From Cliona cf. orientalis (Eukaryota > Porifera > Demospongiae > Clionaida > Clionaidae), in contig OZ005702.1 of NCBI GenBank assembly GCA_963930775.1, forward strand, positions 2,852,001 to 2,916,000: a stretch of DNA of 64,000 nt, in the 5' to 3' direction. Each line of letters opens with the position of its first letter. The stretch's first letter is position 1. The notes beneath the pieces were generated by a model, which did no database searches, was not told where the DNA came from, and saw nothing but the letters and a program-made list of their open reading frames with translations. The position numbers were made by a program, and so were the translations under genes. Shown in pieces: positions 1 to 11,000 of this stretch.

Positions 1-890
1 ATTGACCACACCTATTGCAGGTATGCTTCTGTTCATGGGCACAATTGGACATGTCAGCAGCAAGTAAAGGTCATCCACGAATATAACTTGCTGTATCATC
101 TGTGCAGATTGATGCAGATCGACGCAGGGAATGCTCTGGTTTGCCTTTTATATACCCTATGACGTGTGTAAATTAGTATGTAAACAGCATCAGTATCCTC
201 AGGTTTGCTAGACAATGAGAATCCCCATTTGCAATGCTTGCGCTAGATGGGTACTCTTTCATATAAGTTTTATACATATACCTTAGCAGGAAACTGGGGA
301 AACAGTTAGGAGTTTGGGGGGGGGGGGGGGGGGGGAGGGGGGGGGAACAGATGGGCCATCTGTCGTGTGACTATGGTCATGATCAGTGGACCCTCACACA
401 AATCAATTACAATTATTACTGAAATGGGGTGTCATCTTTCATTGGGGATCTCAAAGGGATCTAGTACGTAATACCAACACTACCATTTTTGGCTATGAGT
501 ACAATATACAACATAATATTGTCCTATTATAGCTAGCTAGTATAGGTCTATCTGACACGATAATTGAGCCACACAAGTATGATGTGCACTTCCTTTATGA
601 CCTGCTTTCACTGAGTAATGCCAATACTGGTGAATATAATAATTAATGGAATTATAATTCCCCAACTGAGACTGAGGAATGCATTCCACTGATGAGGAAT
701 GTACACTGCCAGCAAATAGGGAATTATAAACCAACTGCATATCACAACTATCATACATAATCATAATACCCTGCAGTGGGTGAACATTACATAATAATTA
801 TGGCAAAACTGCTCATTTATTATTGGTGGGGTTTTAAATTTGGTTATCTGAATGATCAGTGTCATAATTAATTTTTAAAGTTGGCGAATC
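1..890. other. Non-coding flank of the retrotransposon
   Basis: No coding exon was recognised on either strand here. The stretch is AT-rich and contains a G-run at 316-345 broken by a single A. Because the minus-strand LRR gene to the right has not ended by 8090, this may be intronic sequence of that gene, but no further LRR exon was found in it. Confidence 0.4.
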
Positions 891-1052
891 AAATGAAGCT
901 TAACAGAGTTAAACGTAGTTAACGCCGGGAGCCGGCCCCCCGCGGCGCGCGGCCACTCTAGCAGGGTACGTTGGATACTTCTAGGAGCATGCGCACAGGG
1001 GCAAGAGTGCACGTGTGAGTTGAGCTGGGCACAGATAGCAACTGTCTGTCTT
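891..1052 (+). repeat. Split direct repeat A1 of the Ngaro-like element
   Basis: 162-bp left repeat, starting AAATGAAGCTTAACAG and ending CAACTGTCTGTCTT. It matches A2 at 6479-6640 with one C/T difference. It is GC-rich in its centre and lies upstream of the gag start codon, so it probably contains the element's promoter. Confidence 0.9.
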
Positions 1053-1158
1053 TCTGTTCTGTCTACTGCCGGCATTCGACCCGGACACGAGCCTGTCGAC
1101 TTTCCACTCGGCCCGAGGCTTTAAACCGTTCTACCAGCTGGGCTGTTATACACCGACG

Positions 1159-3006
1159 ATGAGCGACCCACCAGTAACACGAGAGTCTGATCCTCCACCG
1201 TTCACCCCTGAGCAACTGGCGTGGCTGCGTGGCGCCTTTCAGCCCCCGCCTCCATCCACTGCCGACGAAACATTACCTTCGTCGGGCTCCACCGCCAGCA
1301 CCGTGACCACGACAGCCCCAACCAGTGCCGTGTCAGGTGAGTCTCGCTAAGGCTATCTCTTATTAACACAGGCCCGCGGCCTTTCTTAACTCGGCCGGCC
1401 GGACGCTTCGGCCTCGCCCCTCCTTCCGGTTAAATCACATTCGGCGCGCGCGCTCACGCGCATGCGCGCACGCGTCACGGGCACCCTTAGCTACGTCAGG
1501 GGACGCTCCCCCAATCAGCTATCACTATAAATGGATTATCACTAACAATACCTACAGTCCACTTCCTATTGCTAGCATAACAATCACATTAGGAGCATAC
1601 GATACCACCATATATTTTTCTATAGCTATACTCACACCCTCACCAAGACACTGCACACATTGTTAATATATCATCACACAACCAAGCCAATAGGCCCCCC
1701 CAAACATCATTATATCCCAAGCAAATAGTACAACTAGCCCGCGTGCTACCGGGGACGCCTGCCCATCACTACCCACCTACACACTGGCTGCTCCCTCACA
1801 CTATCGGCCTGTCTCCACGCAGCCTAACCACATGCACGGGAGTAACACGCCATGTGTACAATACGTAGCCCGCGCGCTACCCAGGTACGCTCACCCCGAA
1901 AGTCAATACACTCTCCCATGCCATCACCCGCCACATAATACGCCCATCCCATCCATCACAGGCATACATGCACACATACACAATTAATTCAAATCACGGG
2001 CACGCTGTCCCAAGATACCTCCGCAGCCACCTGGCTCTGGCACTGAGAACACTAGCTACAGTGACACTCCTTCCTCTGTGCAGGTCACTCCTCAGGACCC
2101 ACGTCCACACTTACCTCCGTTCATACATTGCCACTCTTCTCCACATCCCATACTATCCCCTCGGGATTAGAAATCATTGCAGCTGCGGCAGCGGCAGCAT
2201 CCCCCCCAATGCCAAAGGGCCCCACAACCCCATCTTCCTCCGCTGCTCTATCCATCTCCACCCCAGGCCCGTTCAATCCAACTGCATCCTTGCCTACAAA
2301 ACTGGTCAAGAAAATCCTTGACCTAGAATTTGTGGAGATGGCAGATATCACAACTGATGAACCATCCCCTAATGAACCAGGTCGCCCACCGGCACCTGCT
2401 CGAATTCCCATTACAAACATATCACAATGGGTGGAACGATTCTCGATGATGGCCGCGATCATCTGTACACGGTTCCCCCACAAGGCACCCGAACTATTGG
2501 CCTATCAGTCAACCATTGTCAAAGCAGAAAGAAACTACGAAGGTACTCAGTGGGTCACCTACAACCGACGGTACCGCCGCGATGCCCTGGCTCGCAAAGA
2601 CCTCAACTGGTCCGTGCCAGACCCTCGGTTGTATAATGAAGCTTTCACTGGGAGGGCTAGAGCCATCCCCCGATGTTCATACTGCCTCGATGACGATCAC
2701 CATGTCAATAATTGCCCAAAAAACCCCAACCGCCCCCTTTTGGGATATTTCCCGCCCATGGGTACCTGGCCAATGCCAACTCCTCCGCAACCTATGCCAA
2801 TTCCTCTGCCCCGCGAGGCCTGTCGGCGCTTTAATGAAGGAAGATGCAACAAGCAGCAGCGCTGCAAATATCTACATATTTGCACTTCATGTGGGGGAAC
2901 CCACCCAGCCATCCAATGCGTTCAAAGGCAACCACCAGGCCGCAGCCGATCACCTCCACGCAGAAACCCCACTGCATATCCTGGCCACCCTGCCCCTCGC
3001 TTCTAA
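1159..3006 (+). CDS. Gag-like protein, two exons, CCHC and CCCH zinc fingers
   Basis: Proposed exons are 1159-1336 and 2084-3006 (366 aa). Exon 1 opens at ATG 1159 and ends in a strong donor (CAG|GTGAGT). The acceptor at 2083 follows a pyrimidine tract, and both sides are phase 1, so the frame is kept. The protein is Pro/Ser/Thr-rich at the N-terminus and has an Ala run near the exon 2 start. The C-terminal third carries a classical zinc knuckle (C-X2-C-X4-H-X4-C, around 2675-2716), then a C-X7-C-X5-C-X3-H finger (around 2821-2877) running directly into C-X2-C-X3-H-X4-C. It should bind element RNA and form the particle. No other function is inferred. The intron is about 750 bp and includes a very GC-rich tract near 1380-1500. 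The exon 2 frame is open without the splice, but it then lacks a good ATG, which favours the spliced model. Confidence 0.75.
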
Positions 3007-3272
3007 AACCAGCAACACCTATTCATAATTAGCTAAACACCCTCCAATCATCATCATTCAGAATCATAATAGTGATCACTTATACTACCCAACTCTAATG
3101 GGCTGCATTATAATAATATTATTGCTTATTCTCATGTTTACTTGGGTTATTATGTTGACTTGGGTTATTATGGATACGTTCAATAATACTTTATAATATT
3201 TCTCCACCCATGGGTGTGACGGCCGTCAAAGGCCACCATAAAACATCTCAATTCCTCTCCCTTACCCTACAG

Positions 3273-5007
3273 GCTGGTCATTGCTATACAGCTACACAGC
3301 CGACTTGCTATGCCTTGAATTTTGCAAGCCATCTCACCCACATTCATGCCAAGATTTACATTCAATTTCTACTCCTCTGAACCCAGATGCCTGGGCAGTA
3401 GCATTGTCATCACATCCTGATAGGGCTTTTGCCCAATATATCTGCAATGGCCTTCGCATGGGCTTCAGGATTGGCTTTCAGCATGGCTCTTCTCTAAGAT
3501 CAACCTCCACTAATATGCTTTCAGCTAATGCCCACCCGGCAGTAGTGACCGATTATATCCAGAAAGAGCTCAGCCTGGGCCGAATGCTAGGCCCCTTTCA
3601 ATCCACTGATCATCTCCCACCACTCATTTCAATAGATTTGGAGTTATCCCAAAGGGTCACAACACGGGGAAATGGAGACTGATCACAGATCTCTCCTTCC
3701 CACAAGGGCATAGTGTAAATGACGGGATCGACCCATCCCTCTGTTCGCTAGCATACACAACAGTGGATGACATTGCCGCGGTTGTTGCGCAACTGGGCAA
3801 GGGTGCCCTGCTCGCCAAGGTGGATATTGAATCAGCCTACCGATTAATCCCAGTACATCCACAGGACCGCCCACTGCAAGCAGTTCGGTGGAACGGCAAT
3901 ATCTACATCGACCCAATGCTCCCCTTCGGCCTTCGCTCAGCACCAAAAATTTTCGACGCCGTGGCGGATGCACTACACTGGTATCTTCACCAATCAGGTA
4001 TCCCGCTGGTGTATCATTACCTTGATGATTTTGTCATCATAGGCCCACCACATTCCTCACAATGTGCGCAATCATTACACACCTTAGACAGAGTATGCTC
4101 CACTCTAAACATCCCAATGGCCAGCCATAAACGTGAAGGGCCATCCACATGCCTAACAATTCTCGGCATTGAAATAGACACAATATCGGGCCAGCTGCGC
4201 CTCCCAGCTGATAAGCTCAACCGCCTCAGCGTCCTTCTGCAGGACTGGGGGGACAAGAAGGCATGTTCCCGCAAGGAACTTGAATCTCTTATTGGTCTAC
4301 TTAACCATGCCTGCAAAGTAATTAGATCAGGAAGAGCATTCCTGCGCCGCATGATAGACCTGCTGCATGCGGTACACCAATCCCAGCCGCTAATCAGATT
4401 GAATTTGGGTTTCCGTTCTGATCTAGCTTGGTGGAACACGTTTATTGCAGACTGGAATGGCATCTCGTTTCTTGCTCCACCTACCTACCTGCCGCAGCTA
4501 GACCTCACAACTGACGCCTCAGGCTCGTGGGGATGCGGGGCATGGCACCACCGCTCGTGGTTTCAGCTGCAATGGGATAGCCGATCCCACACTTTATCTA
4601 TACCTGAAAAAGAACTTATCCCTATCATCCTTGCTGTAGCGACGTGGGGCAATGCGTGGGCTGGACACCACATTATTTGTCATTGTGACAACCAAGTAGT
4701 TGTGGCGTGCCTCCGTTCTAGGACAAGCAAAGTGCCGGGTATTATGCACATGCTCCGCTGCTTAGTATTTATAGAAGCACGGCAGGGTTGTTTTCTCCAC
4801 CCGGTTTACATAGACACTAAAGCTAATCTCCTGGCAGATGCACTGTCACGTAATAATCTTCCTCTTTTCCTCTCAAAGGTTCCAAATGCAAACCTACAAC
4901 CTACTCCCATATCCCACCACCTACTGGATCTGCTTCTGGATCCACAGTCGGATTGGACCTCTCGGCGTTGGAACCTTCAATTCAACTCTATTTTCAAAAC
5001 GGCCTAG
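3273..5007 (+). CDS. Reverse transcriptase-RNase H (one frameshift)
   Basis: The N-terminal part is open in one frame from an acceptor-like site (pyrimidine tract then CAG, 3270-3272) to a stop at 3680-3682. It contains the pre-RT region typical of Ngaro polymerases (NPDAWAVALSSHPDRAF, then DYIQKELSLGRMLGPF). The RT core is in the next frame from about 3610 to 5007: RFGVIPKG, KWRLITDLSFP, LPFGLRSAPKIFD, then the catalytic YLDD at 4018-4029. RNase H follows with TTDASGSWG (from about 4507), an acidic EKEL and CDNQVV, ending near ALSR. The frame change lies between 3607 and 3628 and looks like loss of one base, so this copy is either inactive, mis-sequenced or uses recoding. It has no methyltransferase domain, which fits Ngaro/PAT rather than DIRS. 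Its 3' end overlaps the recombinase frame by about 55 bp. Confidence 0.85.
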
Positions 5008-5960
5008 CGCCATCTACTCAAAAAACTTACAAGGCGGCTATGAAACGCTTTCATTCATTCTGCATTCACTACAATGTAATACAACCTTTTCCTCTATCTG
5101 AACAACTTCTATGCAGCTTTGCTGCTTATTTAGCTGACCAGGGTTTGGCTCCTCAGACGGGAAAATCATACCTGTCCGCACTAAGGAGTATGCAAATTTC
5201 CCTAGGGCTGCCTGACCCAAGAGATCAGTCTTCGCTGCCAATCCTGAGAAGGGTCCAGGCCGGGATTAGTCGAATGCGAGTTCTTAAAGGCTCGCCTCCT
5301 CGCATCAGACTCCCGATAACGATCCAAATAATGCAAGCCATACAACAATCATTGGTGACCTCGCAAAATCCCGACAGAGTAGTCCTTTGGGCAGTAGCGG
5401 CGTCAGCCTTTTTCGGGTTTTTTAGACTTGGAGAACTGTTGCCTGACTCGCCTTCACACTTCAATCCAGCTACTGGTTTAACATGGGGTGATGTAGCCGT
5501 TGACAGCCATACACACCCAACCATGATACAGTTTCATTTGAGAGTATCCAAATGTGACCAGTTTGGAGCAGGATCAAATATCATTGTAGGTCGGACAGAG
5601 TCCCTACTATGTCCGGTGACAGCAATCTTGAAATTCATCGAGATTAGGGGCGACCAACCGGGTCCATTTTTCATTGACTCATCCCAAAAGGCTCTGTCTA
5701 AGCAAAAGTTTGTGGGTCAGATTCGGGAGATATTAAACTCCCTCGGCTTGCAGCAAGACCAATATGCTGGACACAGTTTCCGCATTGGCGCAGCTACAAC
5801 TGCGGCAGCAGCTGGCGTGGAAGATTCGACAATCCAGACACTTGGCCGTTGGCACAGTGCGGCATTTCTGCAGTATATTCGTACGCCAAAAGAGCATTTA
5901 GCTGCATTGTCCGCTGTTCTGGACAGAGCCAATAACCCATCAGCGAACAAGTCACAGTAA
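4953..5960 (+). CDS. Tyrosine recombinase (integrase of the Ngaro-like element)
   Basis: About 335 aa, phage-integrase fold. An N-terminal core-binding region (APSTQKTYKAAMKRFHSF) is followed by the catalytic domain. The first catalytic Arg is in FFGFFRLGELL (about residue 157). The C-terminal block has AGHSFRIGAAT (H-x-x-R), GRWHSAAF (H/W) and the nucleophile Tyr in QYIRTP. All members of the R-H-R-H-Y set are therefore visible. No ATG lies at the upstream end of this frame; it overlaps the RT-RNase H frame in the -1 register, so translation by -1 frameshifting or from a spliced or internal start is likely. It would insert the circular cDNA by site-specific strand exchange. No stop or shift interrupts it. 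Confidence 0.9.
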   Translation: MDLSALEPSIQLYFQNGLAPSTQKTYKAAMKRFHSFCIHYNVIQPFPLSEQLLCSFAAYLADQGLAPQTGKSYLSALRSMQISLGLPDPRDQSSLPILRRVQAGISRMRVLKGSPPRIRLPITIQIMQAIQQSLVTSQNPDRVVLWAVAASAFFGFFRLGELLPDSPSHFNPATGLTWGDVAVDSHTHPTMIQFHLRVSKCDQFGAGSNIIVGRTESLLCPVTAILKFIEIRGDQPGPFFIDSSQKALSKQKFVGQIREILNSLGLQQDQYAGHSFRIGAATTAAAAGVEDSTIQTLGRWHSAAFLQYIRTPKEHLAALSAVLDRANNPSANKSQ

Positions 5961-6187
5961 CCATTATAAGTTTGTGGTAGCCATTAATAGTACGTATTAC
6001 ATGTACATTGCTATGTATTCTGTCTATGTGTTGCATAAAGTGGATTGGATCTCCTACTTATCAGAGATTATAACATTCACTGTTACTCGCACCAGGGGGG
6101 TGTTCTCGGCCTGTCAAGGTATGTGTCTGAACCATAATCTTACTAAGTTTTGGGGGGGGAGTGGCCTCTAGTGTCCACTCCCCTTTG

Positions 6188-6480
6188 GGACCGGCACTTG
6201 GACCCCAGTCGGGGGCCCGCGTTTGGGGACTTCCCCCCAAAACACGGGTCAGAGTTCAGCGTCACGTGACACACATCGGCCTGCATGCAATGGTAGCATG
6301 CATCAGCACAGCACTCAGCCATGCGGACACCAGCGACATGCAAGGATGTGCACGTACGTGATCAGGCAGGTGCCGGCCCAGCTCCTGCCAAACTGCATGT
6401 ACATATGAATAGCGCTCAGCAGAAGTACCATCAATTATCAGTAGATGGCACATACAATTACAATCTGTGACCAGAGTTAA
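6188..6480 (+). repeat. Split direct repeat B1
   Basis: 293-bp repeat starting GGACCGGCACTTGGACCC and ending GTGACCAGAGTTAA. It is identical by eye to B2 (6718-7010) and abuts A2, so the B1/A2 join at 6480 mimics the circle junction expected for Ngaro-type elements. Confidence 0.9.
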
Positions 6481-6640
6481 ATGAAGTTTAACAGAGTTAA
6501 ACGTAGTTAACGCCGGGAGCCGGCCCCCCGCGGCGCGCGGCCACTCTAGCAGGGTACGTTGGATACTTCTAGGAGCATGCGCACAGGGGCAAGAGTGCAC
6601 GTGTGAGTTGAGCTGGGCACAGATAGCAACTGTCTGTCTT
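6479..6640 (+). repeat. Split direct repeat A2
   Basis: 162-bp internal copy of A1 lying between B1 and B2. A2 is separated from B2 by a 77-bp non-repeated spacer (6641-6717). Confidence 0.9.
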
Positions 6641-6717
6641 CCCACCATCCACCCCGTCATCCGCTCTAACTGAAGGGGCACAATGTCTGTTTCTCCATCT
6701 AGCTAGATGTGATTGTT

Positions 6718-7010
6718 GGACCGGCACTTGGACCCCAGTCGGGGGCCCGCGTTTGGGGACTTCCCCCCAAAACACGGGTCAGAGTTCAGCGTCACGTGAC
6801 ACACATCGGCCTGCATGCAATGGTAGCATGCATCAGCACAGCACTCAGCCATGCGGACACCAGCGACATGCAAGGATGTGCACGTACGTGATCAGGCAGG
6901 TGCCGGCCCAGCTCCTGCCAAACTGCATGTACATATGAATAGCGCTCAGCAGAAGTACCATCAATTATCAGTAGATGGCACATACAATTACAATCTGTGA
7001 CCAGAGTTAA
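6718..7010 (+). repeat. Split direct repeat B2 (right end)
   Basis: 293-bp right-terminal repeat identical by eye to B1. The shared sequence stops at GAGTTAA and then runs into CCACATTTAAAG, which marks the right edge of the element. Confidence 0.9.
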
Positions 7011-7741
7011 CCACATTTAAAGTAATAGTCAAATTAAAGAGTTCATTAATAATTTGTGGATAGTTCCAGCTAAAATTATGATCATCCAAAGCAATAGAAA
7101 TGATACAATGTCATAATTCTGTAGCTACCTTAGTCCAGTAATAGTGCAGTTATATTATTACAATACAGCTACAATTCATCCACCGTCCATGGGCCATCTA
7201 CCTTAGGGAGATGCTGTAAAGTCTGGTTAGTATATAAGCACATGCGCTCAATATTATTGTGCTCAGGCTAATAATAGTTATAATCATAGAGATTCAGTTT
7301 CCCCTGGCCTATATGGACTAGCTGGCGTTTGGGATAACTAGCAGCTAGGAGTTTCCCGGCTAAGCAATTTGTAATGCTGCACCACTCTAGCTATCTGTTC
7401 TACTAGTCTTTGATGTGGTCAATGGACTGTAAAAAGAAAGCCGAGACTCTGATATGAATATTCTATAGATAGATTCTGGGAAATCCTTGCCTAAACATCA
7501 GTGTATACATACCAACTTTGTATACAAACACATGTAATATATGTACATTATGGTAGTGCATGCGCATGGTGGCAAAGATTTATTATAGGCATCACGGGAT
7601 GGAAGCATGTCACTGCAGTAGTGGTTTATATTGAAGCTATTTGAGCTTGTGTTTATGAATCAGCAAGTTTCACTACTACCATTCCACCTCCATATACAAT
7701 ACAACCAGTGCTGTAAACATGATGGCAATGCCATAACTAGA

Positions 7742-7785
<44 letters not shown>

Positions 7786-8089
7786 TGCCTGTGTGCATAC
7801 ATGAGATGGTCAGTGATTGTGTAAAGTACAATAACATACACACTAAGGATTGGCTCACGATATGACATAAGGTATTACCTGTGTTACGTTGCTTCAAGCT
7901 TGTAAATCCCGAAAATACTAAAATTTTTATGACTATAGATACATGTACAAGAAGGCACGTGAATTATGACGAGGGTCAATGTCAATGTGATATAATATAA
8001 CAACTGATATCGATCGAGTCATATTATTATGAGCCAACCTTACCAAACTCTGCGTGCAGCAATAGTAATTGTTACTGATGAACACTTAC
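7011..8089. other. Presumed intron of the LRR gene
   Basis: No exon was recognised. The stretch holds a (TG)n microsatellite at 7741-7790 and otherwise AT-rich unique-looking DNA. It lies between the right end of the retrotransposon and the leftmost LRR exon seen. Confidence 0.4.
7741..7790. repeat. (TG)n microsatellite
   Basis: About 18 near-perfect TG dinucleotides, broken by ATG near the end. The Thr-His run of the apparent minus-strand reading frame here is only a translation of this repeat. Confidence 0.9.
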
Positions 8090-11000
8090 AGCACGGTTAG
8101 ATAGTGGAGAGACCTGAACGGTGATCCGGATAGATCACTGATCCGGTTGTCATGGAGATAGCTGCAAATAATGAAAGTGAGTTGAGCATACAATAGAGCA
8201 TATGATGATCATCAAGAGTAAATAATAAGGAGGGGAAGAGAGTGTCCAACACGCTATATACCCCATGTAATATGTTTTCGGCAAGTAACGTGACTTGCAG
8301 CCGTGCGCACGTGACTAGCTCAAGGGGCTAAACACCTGATTTTTCTTAGAACTGAGAAGAATAGAGGCGTTTTTCATGAGTTTTATGCTAGATTCTTCAT
8401 AAACACTTGTTTTATATTGTGATCTGCTCGTGCTTTCGGTCGAAATCGCGCTCGCGTTAGCTTGCACTCGAGGCCACGCCCACAACATACCATTTGAATC
8501 GAGCGCGCTGATTGGTCAATTTTTGAATTCCTGGCGCGTGACTTTCCGAAAACATCTTGTACAGAGTATATAGCGCGTTCGATACTCTCTTCCCCTCATT
8601 ATTTACTCTTGTGATCATTGATAGGCTAGCTAGTGCATGATTTGAGGGGATCAATGTCACAGGCGAACTGGCACTTGCCCATGCATCACCATACAGTGGT
8701 ATGGCAATAAAGATTGGTGATCATTCTCTGCAATTGCTATCTGTATGAAATAAACGAACAACTTAACTGTTCAGTAAAACTTGCCGACGTTTCAACTAGA
8801 TGCTCTAGTCATCCTGTTTTATCGGACAATTAAGTTATTTGCAAAGAATCTTCGTTTATTTCAAATAACTCTTACCCTCATACCAGCAGATTAAAAAGTA
8901 ATTTGTTATGATGATTAATAGTATCCAACTTGTAATAATGGCCACCCCTTACCACTCCACTTAGATTGTGATCAACTCACAGTTCTTTCAACTTTGGTGT
9001 GTCATCAAACCACTCTGTCTTCAACTCTGTCAGTCGGTTTGAATGGAGTGCTCTGAAAGTCATAGATAATACTATTGTGAATTTGAACATTAATTTTTGT
9101 GCTTGCTGTGTGGATATCTGGAAAAGGGTCGCCACACTTATTTGCTTGTTTGCCTTTCCCATGCAGAGAGCGTGGCCAATCAGGACACCATGTATGGTCC
9201 CCCTACATAAAACAGTACTATCCCTGAAATGAAGACACCTCCTTTAATACCACTAGCTGCACTAGATCTTACACAAGCACGTCAGGCGACTATATACCAC
9301 TGGCAGTGTTAAGATACTTACAAAGTTGTGAGTTGTGCTTGCTGAGAGAAGATGCCAAAGGGGAGGGTGGTCAGGTAGTTGTCATAGAGCAACCTGTATA
9401 GATAATAATATGTGAGTGTATACACATAGAACAGTGAGCCTCAGTGTTTCATACAAAATCTTGGGACTGCAAGCATGGAAACCCAAACTCTGGGGAAGGG
9501 ATGGTAATAAACCTTTAGAATACATAATTATATTCTGTGCACTGCATCTGCATCCTGTATCTCTGTCCTGCATCTATTTGCATGGAGATGAGAGCTGCAG
9601 TAGCATGCCATGCATGAGCCTGTTGATGACCTAGCATGCTAGGTTCGCATGAGCAGGCAAGCAGTGGGTGTTGTTTATAGGCGTGGCCAATAAAAATGCA
9701 GTGTTTATGATGCTTGTGGACCTTACCAAAATCAATGTGCAGTGCATGCATACTGCATCTTCACTACGCCCTTTCAGAATAGCAGGGGAATCGAGGGGCA
9801 CCCCTCTTTGATGTGGCAACTAAAATGATTGATGTGGTCACATGACTCTGCTCAAACCACGCCCACCTGCTGTGCCTTAAATTCTTCCTGGGGAGAATCC
9901 TTGTGTACTACCCATTACTGTACTTCATGCAGGATGTTATTGAGATCAGTCAACACCGAACTTCTTAGCATGCAGATTATGCCCGGTGACCATAATGTTT
10001 ACACTCAACCCAACATGTGATATCACTAGTAAAAGCACTCTTACATGTACCATAGAAACCGGGCTGCATTTAGGTTTGCTCAAGGGGCAAAATAGCTGTT
10101 TCCGCAGCTATATCTGATGGCTAAATTCCTATAAATTTCTAAAAACATTGCTCTTGCCATGGCACCACAGGCTAGTCACTTCAGTCCCCCTGGATATTGA
10201 TTAGATTGCAACATGCTCCCTGGTCTAGTTTGCCCTCGTTAAATCCCACGTTCTATTCCACTGTCCTCCTGATTCCCATTTCACTGTCACTCAATTGATA
10301 GTTGATCAGACACCAATGCTCTTGTGATCACCAAGCTATGGTGCAGTTAACCTAGGGCGCAACATTCTCACACATTCTGTAGTTGGCACGATACAAACAC
10401 AGAGGATGCGTATAGAAAATTTATACACCCTTGCAACAGCCAGACTATCTTCAAAACCACCCTATAAACTATCTCCCCATGGAATCTCAGCTGCTTTTCC
10501 GTTATGATAAACCTTGAAACTCGCAGTCTTAACTAGTGCCACGCCCTTCCAGAGACTTCTAACCACATCTACGTATCCTTAACGATTACATTTTAGGCAC
10601 ATTTTAGGCACAATTTTATCTTACAGAGTCAGCACTTTATCCCACGTTCTTACATTGGCTTTTTGCTCCTAGAGTGGAACAGGCATGCTGAGTAATACCT
10701 TGACCATTCCCAGACCCATTCTCAGCTTTTCAATATTAATGTTGCCAGCCGCTACCTACTTTTTTGCATGCAATAGCTGGGAGGAGGGTCTGAAGATTAG
10801 ATTATGCTGAGCTGCAGGTATGCAACAATTAACGTTGCTTAGCTGAATAGCTGCTCGTGCACAGCACTCTGCCAGAGGTTTCGTGAATCAAATGCATGTT
10901 TAGCATCACGCACATGGTCCCTTAGATTTTTCTTCCTCTGCCAACTTCTGCCTAGGCTTCTGTTTTCAATTTAGTCACGTCATGGAGGATGTTGTACAAA

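Larger units (their letters stand above)
891..7010 (+). mobile_element. Ngaro/PAT-like tyrosine-recombinase retrotransposon
   Basis: Full-length element of about 6.1 kb. Repeat A1 (891-1052) recurs as A2 (6479-6640) with one mismatch seen (899 versus 6487), and B1 (6188-6480) recurs as B2 (6718-7010) with no mismatch seen. The order A1-coding-B1-A2-B2 is the split direct repeat layout of Ngaro and PAT elements, which integrate by a tyrosine recombinase through a circular intermediate rather than by an integrase; DIRS elements instead have inverted termini. Between the repeats lie a two-exon gag with zinc fingers, a reverse transcriptase/RNase H reading frame and an overlapping tyrosine recombinase frame, all on the plus strand. 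No target-site duplication is evident, as expected for this class. It probably sits in an intron of the minus-strand LRR gene, or has cut that gene's 3' part off. Near-identical repeats suggest a recent insertion, although the RT frame carries a shift. Confidence 0.92.

Noticed and set aside
875-1075. 66-codon minus-strand reading frame in repeat A1 (and its relative at 6262-6681)
   Set aside because: Lies within the terminal repeat and recurs only because the repeat does; runs against the element's coding strand and has no domain.
7676-7897. Minus-strand frame with Thr-His repeats
   Set aside because: Product of translating a (TG)n microsatellite.
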